Positions 45,518 through 53,505 of a stretch of DNA of 64,000 bases are shown piece after piece. The DNA comes from Enterococcus sp. ZJ1622. GTDB lineage: Bacteria; Bacillota; Bacilli; Lactobacillales; Enterococcaceae. Within the stretch, counting starts at the first letter, position 1; each line of letters opens with the position of its first letter. The DNA lies in assembly GCF_011038845.1 (NCBI RefSeq), contig NZ_JAAKDW010000004.1, positions 62,001 to 126,000 on the forward strand, written 5' to 3'. Below the pieces are notes generated by a model. The model searched no databases, was not told where the DNA came from, and was given only the letters and a program-made list of their open reading frames with translations. The position numbers and the translations under genes were made by a program.

Positions 45518-46825
45518 CTATACCAGATAATCGTTCAATCGCGACTTGATAGATTCTAAGTGACTGGATTCGTTCATGATTTGGTCGTGTGCCAACGCAT
45601 AGTCCGTAAGTGAATCAAGGTCTTCCTGATCACTGATGATCTTTTTCCCGACGCCTTCTTTGTAACTTGCATAACGTTTTTCTTTGATCTCATCAAAAAA
45701 ACGATCTTCTTTCAATCTGGCCGCAGCTTTCAATCCTCGTGCAAAAGTATCCATTCCCGCGATATGCGCAAGAATCAGATCTTCCATCGCAAAAGAGGAA
45801 CGTCTCACTTTCGAATCAAAATTGATCCCGCCTGGTGCGATTCCGCCATTTTCCAGAATCTCGTACATCGCAAGTGTCGTATCATAGATATTGGTCGGAA
45901 ATTCATCCGTATCCCAACCTAAAAGGAGATCGCCCTGATTCGCATCGATCGAACCCAGTGAATCATAGCAGCGAGCCACAGTCAATTCATGTTCGAAAGT
46001 ATGTCCAGCAAGCGTGGCATGATTTGCTTCAAGATTGAGTTTGAAATCACCAGTCAGATCATATTTCTGGATGAAAGCCATAGTCGTTGCCGCATCAAAA
46101 TCATATTGGTGTTTCGAAGGCTCTTTAGGTTTCGGTTCGATCAGGAACTGTGGTTTGTGCCCGATTTTTTCGCTATACGCTACGACCATTTTGAATAATC
46201 GAGCGATATTGTCCTGTTCGAATTCCATGTCCGTATTCAATAAGGATTCATATCCTTCACGACCACCCCAGAATACATAATTTCGTCCATTCAGTTTTTT
46301 ACTTATATCCAATCCTTTTTTCACTTGGGCTGCTGCATATGCAAAGACCTCTGCATTGCTGGAAGAGGCAGCTCCATGGACAAATCGCGGATGAGAAAAC
46401 AGATTAGCGGTATTCCACAGCAGCTTGATGCCTGTCTGATCCATTTTTTCTTTGATCAGATCCGTGATCGTATCGAGATTGGCAAAGAATTCTTCTAATG
46501 AGTCCCCAGCTGGAGCGATATCCACATCATGAAAACAGAAATATTCCATATCCAACTTTTCAAGGATCTCGAAAAATGCTTCTACACGGTTGATTGCCGT
46601 TTCCATCGGTGTCTTGCCTTCCCACAAACGGATATTCACTGGATCGCCAAACGGATCTGAACCATCTTGTGTCATCGTATGCCAGTAAGCTGCCGCAAAT
46701 CGCAAATGCTCCTTCATCGACTTGCCCATGATCATTTGTTCTGGATCGTAGTGACGGAATGCAAATGGATTTTCCGTCTCCGGTCCTTCGTACTTCACTT
46801 TATCAATCGCTGGAAAATAACTCAT
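45518..46825 (-). CDS. xylA: Xylose isomerase
   Basis: 435-residue TIM-barrel enzyme converting D-xylose to D-xylulose. Hallmark segments are [15 protein letters not shown] (about 47-61), [12 protein letters not shown] with the catalytic His (about 96-107), [18 protein letters not shown] with metal ligands (about 228-245), [19 protein letters not shown] (about 262-280) and [13 protein letters not shown] (about 300-312). It is the first gene of the six-gene operon. GAGGAGGG lies eight bases before the ATG. XylR and CcpA sites lie upstream. Confidence 0.97.
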   Translation of the reverse strand: MSYFPAIDKVKYEGPETENPFAFRHYDPEQMIMGKSMKEHLRFAAAYWHTMTQDGSDPFGDPVNIRLWEGKTPMETAINRVEAFFEILEKLDMEYFCFHDVDIAPAGDSLEEFFANLDTITDLIKEKMDQTGIKLLWNTANLFSHPRFVHGAASSSNAEVFAYAAAQVKKGLDISKKLNGRNYVFWGGREGYESLLNTDMEFEQDNIARLFKMVVAYSEKIGHKPQFLIEPKPKEPSKHQYDFDAATTMAFIQKYDLTGDFKLNLEANHATLAGHTFEHELTVARCYDSLGSIDANQGDLLLGWDTDEFPTNIYDTTLAMYEILENGGIAPGGINFDSKVRRSSFAMEDLILAHIAGMDTFARGLKAAARLKEDRFFDEIKEKRYASYKEGVGKKIISDQEDLDSLTDYALAHDQIMNESSHLESIKSRLNDYLV

Positions 46826-46842
46826 AAAAAACCCTCCTCATT

Positions 46843-46867
46843 TTAGTTTGTTAGTACGATAAACTAA
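46843..46867. promoter_or_regulatory. XylR operator (xylO)
   Basis: TTAGTTT-N11-AAACTAA is a 25-bp inverted repeat almost identical in its arms to the Bacillus xyl operator (TTAGTTTGTT...AAACTAA). It lies between the -10 and the xylA start, where bound XylR would block transcription. Confidence 0.9.
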
Positions 46868-46879
46868 CTTGCACCATGA

Positions 46880-46908
46880 ATCATAGAACACTCCTGCTGT
46901 TTTGTCAA
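46880..46908 (-). promoter_or_regulatory. xyl operon promoter
   Basis: TTGACA (46908-46903) and TATGAT (46885-46880) on the minus strand with a 17-base spacer, 55 bases upstream of xylA. Confidence 0.88.
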
Positions 46909-46917
46909 GCGCTTTCA
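46903..46917 (-). promoter_or_regulatory. Catabolite-responsive element (cre)
   Basis: TGAAAGCGCTTGACA matches the CcpA site consensus TGWAANCGNTNWCA-like pattern and includes the -35 hexamer, so CcpA binding should exclude RNA polymerase when glucose is present. Confidence 0.88.
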
Positions 46918-46987
46918 AAATAAATGATTTTATTTAGTTTAGAGAAAAAATCGTACGCAAAAGTCCTAGTAATCACTTAAACTTTAT

Positions 46988-47016
46988 TTGTGAAGTGGTT
47001 CGTTTCACGCTATACT
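46988..47016 (+). promoter_or_regulatory. Probable xylR promoter
   Basis: TTGTGA (46988-46993) and TATACT (47011-47016) with a 17-base spacer, 51 bases upstream of the xylR ATG. Confidence 0.6.
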
Positions 47017-47067
47017 GAAACATATAACGTTGGTTTTGCTATCTATTGAGCAGAGAAAGGAAACTTT

Positions 47068-48225
47068 ATGATTTCAAGCAAGTACACCATTCGAGAATTG
47101 AATCAGGCAACCCTTCTAAAAACGATCATTGATAAAAAAGAAGTCTTTCGCGCAGAACTAGCTGCAGCGACCGGCTTGAACAAAGCTTCTGTTTCAGATA
47201 TCACTAAAAAACTGTTAGAAGAGCAGCTCATTCTGGAAACACGCATGGGAGACGCATCTACAGCAGGCGGACGAAAACCGATCATGCTGACCTTCAACGG
47301 CCAAGCAGCGACCGCCCTTTCCTTCGATGTCGGCTATAATTATCTGGAAGGCATGCTTTCTTATATCGACGGTCAAGTGATCGCTACTGTTACAAAACAG
47401 CGGATAAGCGTCACTTCAGAAACGATCCTTCCTTTATTAGAAGAATCAGTGGTCGATCTGTTGGCGAATGTACCGGATACTCCTCATGGGATCGCCGGAA
47501 TGACACTTGGTATCCACGGCGTTGTTTTCCATGATCAGCCAGTATTCACACCTTATTACGATCTGGATACTATCGATTTACAGACAGAATTGGCAAACCA
47601 TTATGACTTCCCGATTTTCATACATAATGAAGCAAATTTAGCAGCGTTGGGGGAATACACCTTTTCTTCACATTATCAAAATCTGATCAGCATCAGCATC
47701 CATAGCGGTATCGGCTGCGGTATCGTAGAGTCTGGGAAACTGCAACTGGGAAAACATGGGAAAGCCGGCGAACTGGGCCACTCGATCTTATATCCTTCAG
47801 GCAGACCTTGCCCTTGCGGAAATGCAGGCTGCTTAGAACAATACGCTTCAAGTAAAGCTGTCTACGAAGAGTTTGCCCGTGTGAAAAATCTCGACTATGT
47901 CAACTCAGATATCCTTGCTGATTACGTCAAAAAAGAGGACCCACAAGCAAACGAGCTTATCCGAAAAAATGCCGAACTCTTGAGCATCGGCATCAATAAT
48001 ATGATCATGATGTATGATCCGGACGTCATCGTCATCAACAGCTCGCTTTATCAAAAGATCCCTGAAATGACCGATCACGTCAACGATGCACTCACTAGCC
48101 GCTTCACCAGAGATACATTAGTCCGTACCACTCGCCTTGAAGGCAATGCGATCTTATTCGGCGCATTAGCTATCACCGCGCAGCACTTTTTGAATATACG
48201 GAAGTTGAAATTGGGAGATTTTTAA
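47068..48225 (+). CDS. xylR: Xylose-responsive ROK family repressor XylR
   Basis: 385-residue ROK regulator. The N-terminal winged helix (about 10-70; LLKTIIDKKEVFRAELAAAT, NKASVSDITKKLLEEQLI) is followed by a ROK sugar-binding domain with the zinc-type motif CPCGNAGCLEQYAS (about 247-260). It is divergent from the xyl operon, which carries a clear xylO. By analogy with Bacillus XylR it should release xylO when xylose binds. GAAAGGAA is the ribosome site. It ends at the bidirectional hairpin at 48257. Confidence 0.94.
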   Translation: MISSKYTIRELNQATLLKTIIDKKEVFRAELAAATGLNKASVSDITKKLLEEQLILETRMGDASTAGGRKPIMLTFNGQAATALSFDVGYNYLEGMLSYIDGQVIATVTKQRISVTSETILPLLEESVVDLLANVPDTPHGIAGMTLGIHGVVFHDQPVFTPYYDLDTIDLQTELANHYDFPIFIHNEANLAALGEYTFSSHYQNLISISIHSGIGCGIVESGKLQLGKHGKAGELGHSILYPSGRPCPCGNAGCLEQYASSKAVYEEFARVKNLDYVNSDILADYVKKEDPQANELIRKNAELLSIGINNMIMMYDPDVIVINSSLYQKIPEMTDHVNDALTSRFTRDTLVRTTRLEGNAILFGALAITAQHFLNIRKLKLGDF

Positions 48226-48256
48226 CGATCAATCTAAAGTATTAAAAGTTCAATGC

Positions 48257-48291
48257 AAAAAAGAGGCTGGGACTTATCATCCCCGCCTCTT
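48257..48291. terminator. Bidirectional terminator xylR / GIY-YIG gene
   Basis: AAGAGGCTGGG and CCCCGCCTCTT pair with one mismatch; A residues precede the stem. Confidence 0.75.
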
Positions 48292-48333
48292 GATTATGAT
48301 CTAACTTTGCTTATTTTTGTTCCAAGGATAAAT

Positions 48334-50106
48334 TTATTTCAGCATTCCATTTTGGGCAGCTAATAGTGCATTTCTTAGTTCTTCATCTACAGCATATATA
48401 TATAAACCATTGACACCACGAGTAAGAAGAACATTTAGTTCGTTTTTTAGTAAAAATTCTGAGACGTCTATTTTGCTACCGTCTTTTATCTGTCTTTTAT
48501 ATATTGCTTTCTTATTTTTGCTTTTGCTACCATCAAATATGATTTTCCCATTTCGATATTTGACAGAAGGACCGATGACCACTCCAGCATAATTCAAATC
48601 GAATCCTTGTATAGTGAATGTAGAACCTACCTCATTGATTGTATGTGGTTGTTCTGCCCATGCACGGTCGCGATTTTCATGTTTTTCTTTTCTTGTTTGC
48701 GGAAGTTGAAGATTCCAAGGGAGTTTCCAATCTCCGACTTTTACGTACCACATATCATCTCCATTATTCGGCTTTTTGTTATTAATATAATCCCAATCAA
48801 AAGTGGCTAATATTCGTGAAATGCCAAGATTTTCATTTTCAGCTTTTAAAGAGATTTGCTTGTACATTTTATTCGGATCATCGAATATTTTTATTTCATA
48901 GTTTTTTGAATCCACCGGAATATTTGTAATTTCATTATTGTCAATTATCTTTCTTATCCAGTCAACTGTTTGTCTGTCTGCATTAATCCTCATTTGATTT
49001 TTCAACTGTATATAGTTTTTATTCAAATTTGCTCCATGTATTTTTTCTAATAAATCTTGTTCTTCCCAATATTGTTCACGTGAGAGTATCTGATTTCTAT
49101 CGAATACGGCCACTACTACCTTCGCACGGGTTAAAAGATCTTCCAACTGATTTGTTCCACGATAAGATTGCTTTCCTTGCGTCCAAAGTAGATGTGCTTC
49201 ATCTACAATCAATACGTCTACTTTTTCTTCTTCAGAATGGTTATTTATAAATCGAGTAGGTTTTAACACTGTTTCTCGGTTGTGTTTTTTTGAAATACCA
49301 AGTTTAGAGGAAATTTGCTGATACACCTTCAATTGTTCATCGTGGTTCACTAACAGATACTGATCTGTGTTTTGAATAACAGCATTTTCAGAATCTGATG
49401 CAGATAATTGATTCAGTTCATAAAATAGGCTACTCATCAAAACCGTTTTTCCAGACCCTGCCGCTCCTTCTACAATGATCAATTGGCTTGTTTTCTGACG
49501 ATTCAATGCCTCAGTTATCTTCAAAATTATTCTTTCTCGTGCAATCATCTGTTCTTCTGTCAACTTATGAAAAGGAGACGCTTTAAAAATCGCAGAATCT
49601 TTGATTATCTGTTCTAGCGGAAATAGATTCTTATTCTTTTTATGTAATTTTCGCCAAATTTCGGAAAATATCGAATCTAATTCGTCAGAGGTATAATACT
49701 CATTCTGCGGATTTGTTCTTCTATTATTTACTTTTGTCACTTTCTCAACACTAGTCAAATATTGCATCATGCGATTTTCAATATCTAATGTCAGTGATTT
49801 ATTGAAATACTTATGTCCTATGATAAATAATCTTGATGATTTCGAATCCGAAAATTCTTTCCAATCTTTTCGAGAAATAATGTCAACTGCTAAATGTTCG
49901 GTTGTTCTGCGTTTGATATCGGTTGTTTCCCCAATATACACTGAGTATTTATCTTTTTCCTTTTCATCGTTCACGATATATACAGTTGGATAATTGAAAA
50001 TAAGATTTTTATATTTTTTATTTTTATCGTTCATGTCCTTTTCAAGTTTATTTAAATTTTCTTTAGAATAACCAACTTCGTAAATGATAGGTGATGGAAG
50101 TTCCAC
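48334..50106 (-). CDS. GIY-YIG nuclease fused to DUF2075 (Schlafen-3-type) helicase-like ATPase
   Basis: 590-residue two-domain protein. The N-terminal GIY-YIG nuclease-like domain (about 38-135) shows TVYIVNDEKE and YSVYIGETTDIKRRTTEHL with the conserved Arg. The C-terminal DUF2075 ATPase has Walker A EGAAGSGKTVLMS (about 212-224), Walker B DVLIVDEAHLLW (about 295-306), and a late VLLTRGVNGLYIYAVD motif (about 563-578) like UvrD-type helicase motif VI. The GTG start at 50106 follows GAGGTGC by eight bases. It stands alone. A role in defence or DNA repair is suggested by the domain pairing only. Confidence 0.85.
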   Translation of the reverse strand: MELPSPIIYEVGYSKENLNKLEKDMNDKNKKYKNLIFNYPTVYIVNDEKEKDKYSVYIGETTDIKRRTTEHLAVDIISRKDWKEFSDSKSSRLFIIGHKYFNKSLTLDIENRMMQYLTSVEKVTKVNNRRTNPQNEYYTSDELDSIFSEIWRKLHKKNKNLFPLEQIIKDSAIFKASPFHKLTEEQMIARERIILKITEALNRQKTSQLIIVEGAAGSGKTVLMSSLFYELNQLSASDSENAVIQNTDQYLLVNHDEQLKVYQQISSKLGISKKHNRETVLKPTRFINNHSEEEKVDVLIVDEAHLLWTQGKQSYRGTNQLEDLLTRAKVVVAVFDRNQILSREQYWEEQDLLEKIHGANLNKNYIQLKNQMRINADRQTVDWIRKIIDNNEITNIPVDSKNYEIKIFDDPNKMYKQISLKAENENLGISRILATFDWDYINNKKPNNGDDMWYVKVGDWKLPWNLQLPQTRKEKHENRDRAWAEQPHTINEVGSTFTIQGFDLNYAGVVIGPSVKYRNGKIIFDGSKSKNKKAIYKRQIKDGSKIDVSEFLLKNELNVLLTRGVNGLYIYAVDEELRNALLAAQNGMLK

Positions 50107-50281
50107 TGACGATGCACCTCTTTTTCTATATATGTTTATATTTTATTATAGCTTATGTAATTATAAAAAAATATATTCATTACTTTCTTTTTTATTTTAT
50201 ATAAAGGCAAAAACTATTGTTTACATCTAACTTCCTAAAATAAGTTTCAACGTAGCAATTGCTATTGATAAGGATAAAAAT
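50107..50281. other. AT-rich upstream region of the GIY-YIG gene
   Basis: Very AT-rich. TATAAT on the minus strand (50150-50145) is a possible -10 for the GIY-YIG gene but lacks a good -35 at 17 bases. No gene seen. Confidence 0.4.
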
Positions 50282-50314
50282 AAAAAAAAGCCCCCCGTTT
50301 TCTTTCGGAGGGCT
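50282..50314 (-). terminator. Terminator at the end of the LXG/T7SS cluster
   Basis: AGCCCTCCG and CGGGGGGCT (one mismatch) on the minus strand, followed by eight T residues. It closes the long minus-strand cluster that begins beyond the right edge. Confidence 0.82.
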
Positions 50315-50344
50315 AGCTTCGTATATGTTATATACTGAACTGAT

Positions 50345-50440
50345 TTACTTAATCGACATAGACGACCAATGCTCTGCTAACTTTTCTTTAATAAAACGGT
50401 TGGACATCCCACTTTCAACTATTCTTTCTGGTTTATTCAT
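50345..50440 (-). CDS. Possible 31-residue small protein
   Basis: MNKPERIVESGMSNRFIKEK then 11 more residues. The ATG lies six bases after the stop of the preceding gene, with GGTAGGGG about 15 bases upstream, so coupled translation is possible. The product is basic and helical in outline but matches nothing I know. It could be a decayed fragment rather than a gene; the last open frame before the terminator at 50282. Confidence 0.3.
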   Translation of the reverse strand: MNKPERIVESGMSNRFIKEKLAEHWSSMSIK

Positions 50441-50446
50441 TGTTCA

Positions 50447-50896
50447 TTATTTGACCCCTACCATCAAATCTGTATAGACTAGTTCATTTATCACTTTGGG
50501 GCGATAAAAAATCGGAGAAACGACGGTCAAGTCTTCTTGAACTATTACTACTATCAGTTCTTCTAAGGCCTTCGTAAATTCAGAAAGCATCTCCCCCTTT
50601 GCCCTAGTTGCCAACATATTATTGACTTGGAAGTAGGAGTGGAAACGATATTCTTCAGAAAGGTCGTCACGCCATTCTTCGTTGACTGGCAAAAAGACTT
50701 GGATCAGCACTTCTTCTTCTCGAATATCCGAATTCATGGAATAAAAAAAACTATCTGATAAGGAGTAATCTGCTTCAAAGATCGTTTCTAATGCATCTTC
50801 TAAACAACCACCCAATTCTTCTGTATTCGTGACATAATAGCGGCTGATGACGTTTTGATAATGTAAAGACTGTTTGTATCCAATCGTTTTTCTCAT
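50447..50896 (-). CDS. DUF5085-like LXG-cluster protein, copy 2
   Basis: 149-residue cytoplasmic protein from the ATG at 50896, which overlaps the preceding gene's stop as ATGA; the open frame to 50938 has no ribosome site. It resembles the upstream protein in outline: VLIQVFLPVNEEWR and IVVIVQEDLTVVSPIFYRPK align in order with FYIPVNEPVEGG and LLLVMTLVYDEYWVDVLIPI. I assign the DUF5085 family from memory; members occur near LXG toxins in Firmicutes. Function is unknown, perhaps an immunity or chaperone-like accessory. Confidence 0.65.
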   Translation of the reverse strand: MRKTIGYKQSLHYQNVISRYYVTNTEELGGCLEDALETIFEADYSLSDSFFYSMNSDIREEEVLIQVFLPVNEEWRDDLSEEYRFHSYFQVNNMLATRAKGEMLSEFTKALEELIVVIVQEDLTVVSPIFYRPKVINELVYTDLMVGVK

Positions 50897-51333
50897 TTGT
50901 TCACCTGCTCTTTTATCGGAATCAGTACATCTACCCAATATTCATCATAGACAAGTGTCATTACCAGCAATAACTTATCTTCAAATTCAATCTTCTGCTC
51001 CTGCAAGTAGTCAGTTATTTCTTCAATATTTGCCCCTAATTCCTCATCGAATGGGATGCGTTTACGTACCAAATGATCATAATGGATGTTCTCAATGGTG
51101 AAGATATCCCCGCCTTCAACTGGTTCATTTACCGGTATATAAAATTTGTAAGTCTGCTTCTCTTCCCTCATTTCTGTCGGTTTCAATTCGATCATCGTCG
51201 GACCATTTTTATAAAATCCTTCTTCATAAACTAATTCTTCGGACTGCAAAATCAAGTCGACTAACTGGTCTGTGGTTGCTTTTTTTTCGATATACACTAA
51301 ATTGTTCATTTCAAATGATACTTTCTCAATCAT
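50893..51333 (-). CDS. DUF5085-like LXG-cluster protein, copy 1
   Basis: 146-residue protein, mixed alpha/beta and acidic, no signal peptide or membrane segment. Key segments are VSFEMNNLVYIEKKATTDQL at the start, QTYKFYIPVNEPVEGGDIF (about 60-78) and LLLVMTLVYDEYWVDVLIPI (about 120-139). The layout suggests a GyrI-like ligand-binding fold, as DUF5085 is thought to have; that link is inference. It is followed by a paralogue with a four-base overlap. It lies after the degenerate LXG fragment on the same strand. Confidence 0.7.
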   Translation of the reverse strand: MIEKVSFEMNNLVYIEKKATTDQLVDLILQSEELVYEEGFYKNGPTMIELKPTEMREEKQTYKFYIPVNEPVEGGDIFTIENIHYDHLVRKRIPFDEELGANIEEITDYLQEQKIEFEDKLLLVMTLVYDEYWVDVLIPIKEQVNK

Positions 51334-51397
51334 CTTTTTTCCCTCTTTTCATTAAATTAATTTTGTTTCTATTGTTATTATTTCTTTACTCTAGGAA

Positions 51398-51728
51398 ATA
51401 ATGTTATATTCAGCCCTGGGATGATCTTCGCTGCTCCTTTTTCCGAATAAACGGTGTTCCAGAAGTAACTTCTTCGGAAATAAGCCGAAATTTCACAAAA
51501 ATTTGAAAAGCAATTTTCGTAAATTCCTTCTTATTTCTTGAAGCTGCCCACTTCTGTCACAACCTCTTGGCATCTTTGATCACGCCATTGATGCCGAAAC
51601 TTGCACTTTTCTTCAAGGCATTCCCTGCACTCTTCAGCGTGCCTTTCGCAATTCCTTTGACCGTTTCTTTGAATGCGAGCTTCGTCCCTTTTAGAGCTAC
51701 GTTCTTGTCTACTAGTTTCAATTTGCCA
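51398..51728 (-). pseudogene. Degenerate LXG toxin fragment split by a mobile repeat
   Basis: Two blocks match the intact LXG gene at high nucleotide identity. Block 51567-51728 encodes KLKLVDKNVALKGTKLAFKE through to SASFGINGVIKDAK, equal to LXG bases about 53870-54025. Block 51398-51440 encodes KGAAKIIPGLN, equal to about 53806-53845. Between them, the 16 bases present in the intact gene (coding ALVNA) are replaced by the ~126-bp repeat at 51441-51566, which brings in a stop (RL then TGA). No start codon or N-terminal LXG domain is present. Confidence 0.85.
51441..51566 (-). repeat. Dispersed repeat copy D inserted in the LXG fragment
   Basis: Matches copy C (39157-39282) along its length. 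Read on the minus strand it starts AGAGGTTGTGACAGAAGTGG and ends near TTATTCGG. Comparison with the intact LXG gene shows that it replaced or disrupted a short coding stretch, so its boundaries are defined here to within a few bases. Confidence 0.8.
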
Positions 51729-51820
51729 GATTTATTTCCTCTGTTATCTGTCTTATTTATTGTACTTTGGTAAATGTTTGTTTGAATCTTTCAAATATCT
51801 AACATACGAAAAATTGTGAT

Positions 51821-52528
51821 TTATTTTTTATTTTTCATCATCTTAATTGAGTCACCGTAGATTGATATATTTGTATCTTGATCCGGTTCTTTTTTCCAAT
51901 ATTGTTGTACTCTTTGAAAATCAAATGTTACAAAAAATATAACAACAATTACGATTAAAATTGTTGAGAGAAAAATCAAATTTTCATTTTCTGTAATATA
52001 AGCCATTCCAGCCAGTACAATACCCACGATCCCAATCAGATTAGAAAAATAGTTAGTATACCTATCCCTTAACTTAAGATTATTGCGTTTTAAAGCCCAC
52101 CATACTAATACTCCATGAATAAACATCTCTAAAGACCAGCCAATCCATATCAGAATTGTACCTAACATAAAATTATGAAATGGTCTTTCCGTAATTAAAG
52201 CTACCAAAGCTATCCCACTAAAAATACCTAACACACTAGAAAAATACACAACAAAAACTAGATACTTCTGTAGTTTTCTTTTATGGAATTGAGTGCTACA
52301 TATTCCATTTATACAAATTATCACTATGTTATATATTATCTGACTGTACATGAATACTTGATTTTTTTTATAATTCGCTTCACCTCCTATTGTAAAAAGA
52401 ATAATCAAAAAAAACATTAGTAGAATTACATAACCGGTCATAACTTTATTAAAAGAATTTTTTTTAAATATCAGTTCTTTTTGTTTTTTAAATTGATTTG
52501 GTATAAAGTGTTTCATGACTGCTTTCAT
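51821..52528 (-). CDS. Polytopic membrane protein, candidate LXG immunity protein 2
   Basis: 235-residue protein with about six hydrophobic segments (for example VMTGYVILLMFFLIILFTIG, about 29-48; FVVYFSSVLGIFSGIALVAL; LIGIVGIVLAGMAYI). Its C-terminal tail (QYWKKEPDQDTNISIYGDS, KMMKNKK) closely parallels that of the protein at 52786-53505, so the two are paralogues. It overlaps the orphan toxin tip by four bases. In LXG systems with pore-forming tips the immunity proteins are membrane proteins; this role is inferred from position. The coding region is markedly AT-richer than essC. Confidence 0.7.
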   Translation of the reverse strand: MKAVMKHFIPNQFKKQKELIFKKNSFNKVMTGYVILLMFFLIILFTIGGEANYKKNQVFMYSQIIYNIVIICINGICSTQFHKRKLQKYLVFVVYFSSVLGIFSGIALVALITERPFHNFMLGTILIWIGWSLEMFIHGVLVWWALKRNNLKLRDRYTNYFSNLIGIVGIVLAGMAYITENENLIFLSTILIVIVVIFFVTFDFQRVQQYWKKEPDQDTNISIYGDSIKMMKNKK

Positions 52529-52710
52529 TTAAACCACCCTGAAATTCCTTTAATCATCGTATTAACTCCTTTTTTAACTTTGTTAACTATACCTGTTTTA
52601 TTAAAAATAAATTCTGATACCATTCCAACACCTATTCCTGTGCCGACCACTGCAGCTACTGATGCAGTGGCTGGTAACGAAGCAACAAAAAGTCCTACTG
52701 TTGTTGGCAC
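52525..52710 (-). pseudogene. Orphan LXG toxin C-terminal tip
   Basis: 61-codon frame whose end (KKGVNTMIKGISGWFK) mirrors the end of the intact LXG protein (KSGVNSMIKGVSGWFK). The preceding hydrophobic glycine-rich part (VAAVVGTGIGVGMVSEFIF) matches its pore-like segment in character. The first possible start is a GTG at 52710 directly after an in-frame TAA and without a convincing ribosome site. I read it as a silent recombination cassette that could replace the tip of the full toxin together with its downstream immunity gene. Confidence 0.72.
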
Positions 52711-52785
52711 TTTTTCTTCTTATTGAACTATTCCATGTGACTCTTTTATTTTTAGAGGTTTTATCTGAAATGGTTAATTATATAT

Positions 52786-53505
52786 CTATTTTTTGTTTTT
52801 CTTATTCTTCATGAGTTCAATTGAATTTCCATAGAGGGATACATTTTTATTTTTTTCTGATTCTTTTTTCCAGTATTGTAATACCCTTGGGATTTGAAAA
52901 GTTAAAGCAAATTGTAAAGCAGATACCATTAGTATCAATGCCACAAAAAAAAGATTAATATTACTTAAAGTGGTCGAACACATGGCACTTACTATCGATA
53001 AAATTGATAGACAATTAATGTAGTAGTTTGCATATTTATCTCTTATGTTAAAATTATTATTTTTAACAGAGAGATGCACTAAAATACTATGCACAACTAT
53101 TCCTAATACCCAAAATAAAATAACAGTTATTTCACCAACAATAAATTTTCGTATAGGATTATTAAGTAGTATTGAAAAATACGATACTACGAAAAATAAT
53201 AATATTCCCAATGAAATATAAGGAATCATCACAACATATTTTCTTTTTCTATTATTTTTAAAAATAACTATACCGATAATTATTAATATAAAAATAAATA
53301 TAAGAATGACTAACTGAATATTAACAAAAACTATTGTCTGTGGACTATACAAATTTTCTTTATTGCCGGACCAATAAGTTAACAAAAAAGTTATGATGAA
53401 CACTATATAACAAACTAACATTGATAAAAAGGACTTTTCAGTATATTCTTTTTTACTATTTTTTTCATAAAATTTTGGTATAAAATTATATATTATTTGA
53501 ACCAT
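52786..53505 (-). CDS. Polytopic membrane protein, candidate LXG immunity protein 1
   Basis: 239-residue protein with about six hydrophobic segments (FLSMLVCYIVFIITFLLTYW, about 26-45; LVILIFIFILIIIGIVIF; ISLGILLFFVVSYFSILL; ITVILFWVLGIVVHSILVHL). It starts 13 bases inside the end of the LXG gene with AGGAG seven bases before the ATG, so its synthesis is tied to that of the toxin. Paralogous to the protein at 51821-52528, sharing the QYWKKE tail. The position directly after the toxin tip supports immunity; function is not proven by sequence. Confidence 0.75.
   Translation of the reverse strand: MVQIIYNFIPKFYEKNSKKEYTEKSFLSMLVCYIVFIITFLLTYWSGNKENLYSPQTIVFVNIQLVILIFIFILIIIGIVIFKNNRKRKYVVMIPYISLGILLFFVVSYFSILLNNPIRKFIVGEITVILFWVLGIVVHSILVHLSVKNNNFNIRDKYANYYINCLSILSIVSAMCSTTLSNINLFFVALILMVSALQFALTFQIPRVLQYWKKESEKNKNVSLYGNSIELMKNKKNKK

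Noticed and set aside
50259-50477. Plus-strand open frame of 72 codons
   Set aside because: It runs through a terminator hairpin and antisense over the end of the DUF5085-like gene, has no ribosome site and an implausible composition.
52525-52710. Independent small membrane toxin gene
   Set aside because: The sequence is homologous to the end of the LXG toxin, follows an in-frame stop and lacks a good ribosome site, so a stored tip fragment is the better reading.
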